A DNA stretch of 28,895 bases from SG8-41 sp035574195 (GTDB lineage: Bacteria > Pseudomonadota > Gammaproteobacteria > Burkholderiales > SG8-41). The notes under the pieces are model-generated. The model searched no databases. It had not been told where the DNA came from and worked only from the letters and a program-made list of their open reading frames with translations. The stretch lies in assembly GCA_035574195.1 (NCBI GenBank), contig DATLZE010000165.1, forward strand, positions 1-28,895. Direction: 5' to 3'. Shown here one piece after another: positions 21,657-27,517 of this stretch. A program made the translations under genes and the position numbers. The first letter of the stretch is position 1. The number at the start of each line of letters is the position of its first letter.

Positions 21657-22826
21657 ATGTTCTACGATCTCGCCAGCAGCTCCTGGGGGCCGGAGGAAAT
21701 CGAGGCCTTGCAGCGGGTGATCGCCTCCGGGCGCTTCACCATGGGCGAGCAGGTGGCCCGCTTCGAGGAGGCGTTTTGCGCGAAGTTCGGCGTGCGGCAC
21801 GCCGTCATGGTGAACTCGGGGTCGGCGGCGAATCTGATCGGAGTGGCGGCGCTGTTCTACGTGAAACACCGCCCCCTCGCGCGCGGCGACGAGGCGATCG
21901 TGCCGGCGATCTCCTGGGCGACCACCTACTATCCCCTGCAGCAGTACGGGTTGCGGCTGCGCTTCCTCGACGTCGAGCTCGACACGCTCAACCTGGACGT
22001 CGCGCGGCTGGAGGAGGCGCTCACGCCCCGCACGCGCCTGGTGGTGGCGGTGAACATCCTCGGCAACCCGTGCGCGCTCGACGTGCTGCGCGCCTTCTGC
22101 GACCGGCACGGCCTCTATCTCCTCGAGGACAACTGCGAGTCCATGGGCGCATCGCTCGCGGGGCGGGCCGCGGGCACCTTCGGCGACGTCGGCACTTTCA
22201 GCTGTTTCTACTCGCACCACATCTCGACCATGGAGGGCGGGGTGCTCGCCACCGACAGCACCGAGATCGCGCACCTCGCGCGATCGCTGCGCGCGCACGG
22301 CTGGACGCGCGACCTGCCGCAGGACAGCCCCCTCTTCGAGAGCCGCGGCGACGATTTCTACGAGGCCTACCGCTTCATCCTGCCCGGCTACAACGCGCGC
22401 CCGCTCGAGCTCTCGGGCGCGGTCGGGGTCGAGCAGCTCAAAAAGCTCGACGCCATGGTCGAGGCCCGCAGGCGCAACGCCGCGCTGTTCCAGCGGCTGT
22501 TCGCGGGCGACCGCCGCTTCATCCTCCAGCGCGAGCACGGCAGGAGCTCCTGGTTCGCCTTCACCCTCATCCTGCACCCGGAGATCGGCGTCGGGCGCGC
22601 GCCGGTGCTCGCCGCGCTCAAGCGCGCGGACATCGGCTACCGCATCATCACCGGCGGCAATTTCCTGCGCCACGATGTCATCCGCTACTTCGACTACGAG
22701 CGCGTGGGCGAAATGCGCAACGCGGATCTCGCGCACGACCGCGGCTTCTTCGTCGGCAACCACCCGCGCGACCTCGCCCCGCAGCTCGAGCGGCTGCGCG
22801 AGGTGCTCGACGCCGCAGCGCGCTGA
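21657..22826 (+). CDS. ColD-like PLP-dependent sugar 3-dehydratase
   Basis: This 389-residue member of the DegT fold has histidine in place of the PLP-binding lysine: FSCFYSHHISTMEGG, with H188 at the position of the catalytic His of E. coli ColD (388 residues). Other ColD-like blocks are LASSSWGPEEIEAL, FTMGEQVARFEE, MVNSGSAANL, VPAISWATTYYPLQQYGLR, LLEDNCESMGA, LPGYNARPLELSGA and RHDVIRYFDYE. ColD removes the C3 hydroxyl of GDP-4-keto-6-deoxymannose using PMP and glutamate. The match along the whole length supports a GDP-4-ketosugar 3-dehydratase, not an aminotransferase. Its actual sugar here may be the usual hexose, from a gmd elsewhere, or a heptose, given hddA and hddC. Confidence 0.9.
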   Translation: MFYDLASSSWGPEEIEALQRVIASGRFTMGEQVARFEEAFCAKFGVRHAVMVNSGSAANLIGVAALFYVKHRPLARGDEAIVPAISWATTYYPLQQYGLRLRFLDVELDTLNLDVARLEEALTPRTRLVVAVNILGNPCALDVLRAFCDRHGLYLLEDNCESMGASLAGRAAGTFGDVGTFSCFYSHHISTMEGGVLATDSTEIAHLARSLRAHGWTRDLPQDSPLFESRGDDFYEAYRFILPGYNARPLELSGAVGVEQLKKLDAMVEARRRNAALFQRLFAGDRRFILQREHGRSSWFAFTLILHPEIGVGRAPVLAALKRADIGYRIITGGNFLRHDVIRYFDYERVGEMRNADLAHDRGFFVGNHPRDLAPQLERLREVLDAAAR

Positions 22827-23109
22827 TGAGCCCGCCGCCGATGAACTCCGATACAACCGATCGCTTCCCAGCCACCGCGCGCGCCGAGCCCGTCGAGCGT
22901 CCCGTAACGGGGCTCGCCGCGTTCTGCCGCGTCCTGCGCCCTGCGCGGCGAAAAGGCGCCACTGGCGGTGGCCGCGGAAATCGCGGCGTTCGCGCAGGCA
23001 AGACGATCCCATGCTAGGCGCTGCTCGTCCCGGTGTGCTCCGCGGCGGGATTCGGGCCCCTCATCGCCGCTGCCCGGGTTCACCGCTTTTTTAGTCGTTC
23101 GGATCCGGA
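22827..23109. other. Gene-free interval between the colD-like gene and hddC
   Basis: No convincing gene or RNA is seen in these 283 bases. GAGCCC near 22888 and GGGCTC near 22913 form a short imperfect hairpin. A T-run (CTTTTTTAG) at about 23086-23094 lies shortly before the hddC ATG, without a strong stem before it. Confidence 0.4.
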
Positions 23110-23817
23110 ATGGAAGCGATCGTGCTCGCCGGCGGCCTCGGAACGCGGCTGCGCAGCGCGGTGCCCGAGCTGCCCAAGCCGATGGCGCCTGTCGCCGGCC
23201 GCCCCTTCCTCGAATACCTGCTCGACTACTGGATCGGCCAGGGCGTCACCCGCTTCATTCTCTCGGTCGGCTACCGCCAGCAGGCGCTGCGGGAGCATTT
23301 CGGGGGCGCCTATCGCGCCGCCGGCATCGCCTACGCGGGAGAGGAGCAGCCGCTTGGCACCGGCGGCGGGCTGCGGCTCGCCTGCGGCCTGCTCGCGGGC
23401 CCCGGACCGTTTCTGGTGCTGAACGGCGACACCTATTTCGAGGTGCCGCTCGAGCAGCTCGTCCGCTTCCACCGCGCGCACCGCGCCGAGGCCACACTCG
23501 CGCTGTTCCGCAGCCCGCAGCACGGGCGCTACGGGGCCGTGCGGCTCGGGGAGCAGGGCGAGATCCTGTGCCTGGAGAGCGCGGGAGGAAAGGCAGGGGG
23601 GCTCGCCAACGGCGGCGTCTACCTCATGGAGCGGGGCCTGCCCGAGGGCGGCCCGTGGCATCCCGGCTCGGCGCTCTCGCTCGAGGACGATATACTGCCC
23701 CACGCGCTGGCCGGCGGGCGGCGCATCTGCGGCATGGTGTGCGCGGGGCGCTTCCTCGACATCGGGCTGCCGGAGGACTACGCGCGCGCCGCCCGCATGC
23801 TCGCCGGCGAGCCGTGA
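23110..23817 (+). CDS. hddC: D-glycero-alpha-D-manno-heptose 1-phosphate guanylyltransferase
   Basis: This 235-residue nucleotidyltransferase has the N-terminal signature EAIVLAGGLGTRLRSAVPEL followed by PKPMAPVAGRPFLEYLLDYW, then IAYAGEEQPLGTGGGLRLA, LVLNGDTYF as the metal site, and RFLDIGLPEDYARA at the end, all typical of HddC. It activates heptose 1-phosphate with GTP to GDP-D-glycero-alpha-D-manno-heptose. The length is normal. Together with HddA it makes the GDP-heptose route the likely purpose of this part of the locus. A short glucose- or mannose-1-phosphate nucleotidyltransferase is the alternative, but the pairing with hddA argues for HddC. Confidence 0.85.
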   Translation: MEAIVLAGGLGTRLRSAVPELPKPMAPVAGRPFLEYLLDYWIGQGVTRFILSVGYRQQALREHFGGAYRAAGIAYAGEEQPLGTGGGLRLACGLLAGPGPFLVLNGDTYFEVPLEQLVRFHRAHRAEATLALFRSPQHGRYGAVRLGEQGEILCLESAGGKAGGLANGGVYLMERGLPEGGPWHPGSALSLEDDILPHALAGGRRICGMVCAGRFLDIGLPEDYARAARMLAGEP

Positions 23818-24095
23818 GATTTTCCCGGACACCGCGGTCTATGACGACAGGTCCTGTTCTGCCGCCCTCTTTTTCAAGGAGGCGCGGATGCGAGGCGGAG
23901 GGGGCGGTTGCGCGGGCATTCTCGCTCGCGCCATCGCGTTCGCCAGTGCGGGCACCCCGTCCGTCCCGCGGCGCCGCATCGCCGCGAGCGCTCGCCGGCT
24001 CGGGCGGGTGGTCCTCGAAACCCCGGGCCGCCCTCCGGCAGGAGGCGAATTCCTCTGGTCGTGCGCTTCTGGCCATTCCGTCGCGAGGCCGATAA
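23818..24095. other. Gene-free interval between hddC and the epimerase gene
   Basis: These 278 bases hold no convincing gene. CCTCTTTTTCAAGGAGG near 23866-23882 is an imperfect inverted repeat resembling the one at 4063-4079. An AAGGAGG five bases before an ATG at 23888 looks like a perfect start site, but the frame it opens is a composition-driven shadow that runs into the epimerase gene. Confidence 0.35.
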
Positions 24096-25034
24096 ATGGG
24101 TTATCGAATACTGGTCACCGGCGGCGCGGGCTACCTCGGCTCGATCCTGGTGCCCGAGCTGCTCGCCGCGGGGCATCACGTCACCGTGCTCGACAATTTC
24201 ATGTACCGCCAGAACAGCCTGGCGCACGTCTGCCACCATCCCCGCTTCGAGGTGGTGCGAGGCGACGTGCGGGTGGAGGCGACCGTGCTGCCGCTGCTGC
24301 GGCAGGCCGACATCGTCATTCCGCTCGCCGCGCTGGTGGGCGCGCCGCTGTGCGCGCGCGACCCGGTGGGGGCGACCACCACCAACCACGACGCGATCCT
24401 GATGATGCTGCGGCACGTGAGCCCGCACCAGCGCATCCTCATGCCGACCACCAACAGCGCCTACGGCAGCGGCGAGGGCGGCAATCCCTGCACCGAGGAC
24501 TCGCCGCTGCGCCCGATCTCGCACTACGCGATCGAGAAGGTGCGGGTCGAGCAGGCGCTGATGCAGCATCCGAACGCGGTGAGCTTTCGCCTCGCCACGG
24601 TGTTCGGCATGTCCCCGCGCATGCGCATTGACCTTCTGGTGAACGACTTCACCTACCGCGCGGTGCACGACCGCTTCGTGGTGCTGTTCGAGGCCGACTT
24701 CAAGCGCAACTATATCCACGTGCGCGACGTCGCGCGCGCCTTCCTCCACGCCATAGAGCACTACGAGAAGATGAACGGTCAGATCTTCAACGTCGGGCTC
24801 TCCGAGGCCAACCTCTCGAAGCGGGAGCTGTGTCAGCTCATCCAGCAACAGATCCCCGAGTTCACCTTCGTCGAGGCCCCGGTCGGGCGCGATCCCGACC
24901 AGCGCAACTACATCGTCTCCAACGCCAAGATCGAGGCGACCGGCTACCGCCCGCGGTTCTCGCTCGAGGACGGCATCCGCGAGCTGATCAAGGGCTACAC
25001 GATGATCCGCAACACGGTGTACGGCAATCTCTAG
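24096..25034 (+). CDS. NAD-dependent sugar-nucleotide epimerase/dehydratase family protein
   Basis: This 312-residue extended SDR protein has ILVTGGAGYLGSILVPELL at the N-terminus, DNFMYRQNSL, VIPLAALVGAP, PTTNSAYGSG and the catalytic pair in HYAIEK, with KRNYIHVRDVARAFLHAIEH near the end of the catalytic part. The dehydratase-type D-E after the active-site Thr is absent (TTNSAYG), so a 4,6-dehydratase is unlikely; an epimerase or ketoreductase fits better. Coming after hddC, it may act on GDP-heptose or on a later intermediate. The start ATG 24096 is the natural N-terminus. A large glycosyltransferase gene follows after 37 bases. The exact reaction cannot be told from the sequence. Confidence 0.8.
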   Translation: MGYRILVTGGAGYLGSILVPELLAAGHHVTVLDNFMYRQNSLAHVCHHPRFEVVRGDVRVEATVLPLLRQADIVIPLAALVGAPLCARDPVGATTTNHDAILMMLRHVSPHQRILMPTTNSAYGSGEGGNPCTEDSPLRPISHYAIEKVRVEQALMQHPNAVSFRLATVFGMSPRMRIDLLVNDFTYRAVHDRFVVLFEADFKRNYIHVRDVARAFLHAIEHYEKMNGQIFNVGLSEANLSKRELCQLIQQQIPEFTFVEAPVGRDPDQRNYIVSNAKIEATGYRPRFSLEDGIRELIKGYTMIRNTVYGNL

Positions 25035-25071
25035 CCGGCATGTTTCACGACTGCCGCCGCCCACGCAGCCC

Positions 25072-26694
25072 GTGAAGTTCATCAAGCGCAGCGCGCGCCC
25101 CAGCCCCAAGCTCAGCCTGATCCTGCTCGACTGGAGCGTGCGGGAGAGCTTCCATCTGCTGCACTACCTCGGCCAGCAGGACGTGGCGCGCGACACTTTC
25201 GAGGTGCTGGTGATCGAGTACTACTCCCGCGTCTCGGAAGCGGTCCGCCGGTTCGAGTCCGAGGTGGACACCTGGCTGCTGCTCGAGATGCCCGAGGACT
25301 GCTACTATCACAAGCACCTGATGTACAACGCCGGGATCCTCCTCGCGCGCGGCGAGCTGTGCGTGATCTGCGATTCCGACGCGATGGTGAAGCCGGGCTT
25401 CGTCCGCGCGATCCTCGAGGCGTTCGAGCGCGAGCCGGGCATCGTGCTGCATCTCGACCAGTTCCGCAACAACCGGCGCGATTTCTACCCCTTCAATTAC
25501 CCGAGCTTCGAGGAGGTGGTAGGCGAGGGCTGCATCAACAACGCCGGCGGCCGCACCACCGGCGTGCTCGACGAGAGGGACCCGCTGCATTCCCGCAACT
25601 ACGGCGCCTGCATGTGCGCGCGGCGCGCCGATCTCATCCGTATCGGCGGCGCCGACGAGCACGTGGATTTCGTCGGCCACATCTGCGGTCCCTACGACAT
25701 GACCTTCCGCCTGGTGAACAGCGGCCGGCGCGAGCTCTGGCATCCGGACGAATTCCTCTACCATACCTGGCATCCGGGGCAGGCCGGCGTGGACAATTAC
25801 CTCGGTCCGCACGACGGGCGCCACATGTCCACGACCGCGCTCTCCGCGCTCGCCTCCCGCAGGGTGCGGCCGCTGCTGGAGAACCCCGCCATCCGGCGGC
25901 TGCGCGAGGGCGCAAAAGCGCCCCCCGAGGCGCTGCTCGATCTGCTGATCCGCGCCGACGGTCCGCGGCAATGGCGCCGCTCGGTGCTCGAAAGCGGCGC
26001 GGCGGAGCCGCACTGCGACGAGCACAATCTGCACATCGGCTACCATCGGGGCTACGCGCTCTACCGGGACGGCGCAGCGTTCTACGCCCACCTCGCGATC
26101 GAGGAAAACCGCGGCCGCGGCGCGCAGCACTATTCCCGCTACGCCGAGGCGCCCTCGCTCGCGGCCGTGCGCGCCCGCGTTGATGCGCTCGCCGGAGCGC
26201 GGACCGCGGCCACGCTGGCGCTCGCGCGGCTGCTCGTGCTCGGCTGGCAGGTGGCCTTCCATGCGCTGCGCCGCTGGAGGAGGCGCGCGGGGCGCCCGCT
26301 GGCCGCGAACGCGGGGGCGATGCGCTCGCCCGCGGGGCTCGCCGCGCTGCTGCGCTTTCGCCTCGCGCAGCTCTCCGCCGAGCGCCGGGCGCTGACGGCC
26401 TCGATCGCGGACCTCGTGCCCAATCTGCACGCCGCCGCCGAGCGCGGCATCGCACCGCGCCTGGTGGTGGAGGACCGCAGGACGGAGTTCATTCTGGGAC
26501 TGCTGCGCGCGCTCGGCGCGATCCCGCCCCTGCGCCTGGAGCGGGCGGAATCCTGCGGCGAGCTCGAGCGCATCGTCGCGCAGCAGGCCGAGCGCGCCGA
26601 GCCGCGGCGCCTGATCCTCACTCGCAACCTCTACTGCCGCTGTTATCCCTCGATCGCGGGGCACTACCTCGGCGGCGGGTTCACCGTGCTCTGA
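25072..26694 (+). CDS. Large glycosyltransferase with GT2-like N-terminal domain
   Basis: This 540-residue protein starts at GTG 25072. The first 250 or so residues form a GT-A domain: LSLILLDWSVRESFHLLHYL, NAGILLARGELCVICDSDAM with the DSD metal site at 101-103, NNAGGRTTGVLDERDPLHSR with NYGACMCARR, and DMTFRLVNSGRRELWHPDEF. The remaining 290 residues are alanine- and arginine-rich, with a likely helical stretch near 380-410 and a C-terminal block LILTRNLYCRCYPSIAGHYL that I do not recognise. It probably adds the sugar made by this module to the growing chain. It lies 43 bases before the second ABC permease gene. Specificity and the role of the C-terminal half are open. Confidence 0.75.
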   Translation: MKFIKRSARPSPKLSLILLDWSVRESFHLLHYLGQQDVARDTFEVLVIEYYSRVSEAVRRFESEVDTWLLLEMPEDCYYHKHLMYNAGILLARGELCVICDSDAMVKPGFVRAILEAFEREPGIVLHLDQFRNNRRDFYPFNYPSFEEVVGEGCINNAGGRTTGVLDERDPLHSRNYGACMCARRADLIRIGGADEHVDFVGHICGPYDMTFRLVNSGRRELWHPDEFLYHTWHPGQAGVDNYLGPHDGRHMSTTALSALASRRVRPLLENPAIRRLREGAKAPPEALLDLLIRADGPRQWRRSVLESGAAEPHCDEHNLHIGYHRGYALYRDGAAFYAHLAIEENRGRGAQHYSRYAEAPSLAAVRARVDALAGARTAATLALARLLVLGWQVAFHALRRWRRRAGRPLAANAGAMRSPAGLAALLRFRLAQLSAERRALTASIADLVPNLHAAAERGIAPRLVVEDRRTEFILGLLRALGAIPPLRLERAESCGELERIVAQQAERAEPRRLILTRNLYCRCYPSIAGHYLGGGFTVL

Positions 26695-26737
26695 GGCGGC
26701 CGACCGCGCGCGCCGAGTCGAGCCCTGGGAGATCCAC

Positions 26738-27517
26738 ATGACGCCTTCTAGAAGCCTGCCGCAGCTCGCCGAGCTTTTCCTGCTGCTCGTGCGCAGAGAG
26801 CTCAAGGCGCGCTACAAGAACCGCTATCTCCTCGGCTACGTGTGGGCGCTCGCCACCACGTTCGCGCTCGCCTTCGTGTTCTGGATCGCCTTCAAGATCG
26901 TGATGCGCTTCGAGATGGAGAACTACTCGGTGTACCTGCTCACCGGCATGTTCCCCTGGGCGTGGCTGAGCGGGGCGATCACCGGCGGGGCGCGCAGTTT
27001 CCTGCTCAACGCGCCGCTGGTGCGGGAGATCGAGCTGCCGCGCGCCGTGCTGCCGCTCGCGAGCGTCGCGCAGGAGATGGCGCATTTCGTGCTCGCCCTG
27101 CCGGCGCTCGCCGCCTGGGTGGTGCTCGCGGGCGGCTACGAGGCGAGCCCCGCCTGGCTGTGGCAGATCCCGTTCCTGCTGGCGCTGCAGGCGGCGTTCG
27201 TCTATCCGCTCGCGCTCGCGTGCGCGCTGGTGAACGCCTGGGTTCGCGACCTGGAGCAGCTGCTCGGAATCGGCCTGCTGCTGCTGTTCTTCGCCACCCC
27301 GATGGTGTACCCGGTTGCGCTCGTGCCCGAGCCGCTGCGGCCCTATTTCGAGCTCAATCCCCTGCATGCGCTGATGCAGTCGTGGCGTTCGGTGCTCATC
27401 CACGGCACGCTCGAGGCGGGCGATGTCGCCTACGCCGCGGGGTTCGCCGCGGCGGCCGCCGCGCTCGCCTGGCTGCTCTACCGGCGGCTCGCCCCGCGCA
27501 TCGGGGAAGTGGCATGA
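26738..27517 (+). CDS. wzm: Polysaccharide ABC exporter permease (Wzm type), second system
   Basis: This 259-residue ABC-2 permease has the cytoplasmic start LLVRRELKARYKNRYLLGYV, hydrophobic segments at about 36-55, 64-83, 108-132, 142-167, 174-193 and 230-248, the loop NAWVRDLEQLLG (166-177) and ELNPLHALMQSWRSVL (205-220). These match Wzm/RfbA-type exporters but with a composition and sequence clearly different from the first permease at 5935. Its stop overlaps the ATG of the ATPase-glycosyltransferase fusion (ATGA), so both halves of the transporter are co-translated. The start ATG 26738 gives a normal family length. Confidence 0.92.
   Translation: MTPSRSLPQLAELFLLLVRRELKARYKNRYLLGYVWALATTFALAFVFWIAFKIVMRFEMENYSVYLLTGMFPWAWLSGAITGGARSFLLNAPLVREIELPRAVLPLASVAQEMAHFVLALPALAAWVVLAGGYEASPAWLWQIPFLLALQAAFVYPLALACALVNAWVRDLEQLLGIGLLLLFFATPMVYPVALVPEPLRPYFELNPLHALMQSWRSVLIHGTLEAGDVAYAAGFAAAAAALAWLLYRRLAPRIGEVA

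Noticed and set aside
21657..22826. Reading the DegT-fold protein as an ordinary aminotransferase
   Set aside because: The PLP lysine is replaced by His188 in SHHISTMEGG and the whole sequence follows ColD, so a 3-dehydratase is the better call.
20589..23012. Very long minus-strand open frame (about 800 codons)
   Set aside because: It lies opposite the E1 beta and ColD-like genes, which have full family motifs. Its product is rich in Arg, His, Glu and Ala with no recognisable domain, as expected of an antisense shadow in GC-rich DNA.
23888..24631. ORF with a perfect Shine-Dalgarno and ATG before the epimerase gene
   Set aside because: The start signal is good, but the product is glycine- and arginine-rich, has no domain and runs through the epimerase gene in another frame.
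25045..26805. Long minus-strand open frame opposite the large glycosyltransferase
   Set aside because: Arg-, Ala- and Glu-rich with no domain; the plus-strand product has a clear GT-A domain.
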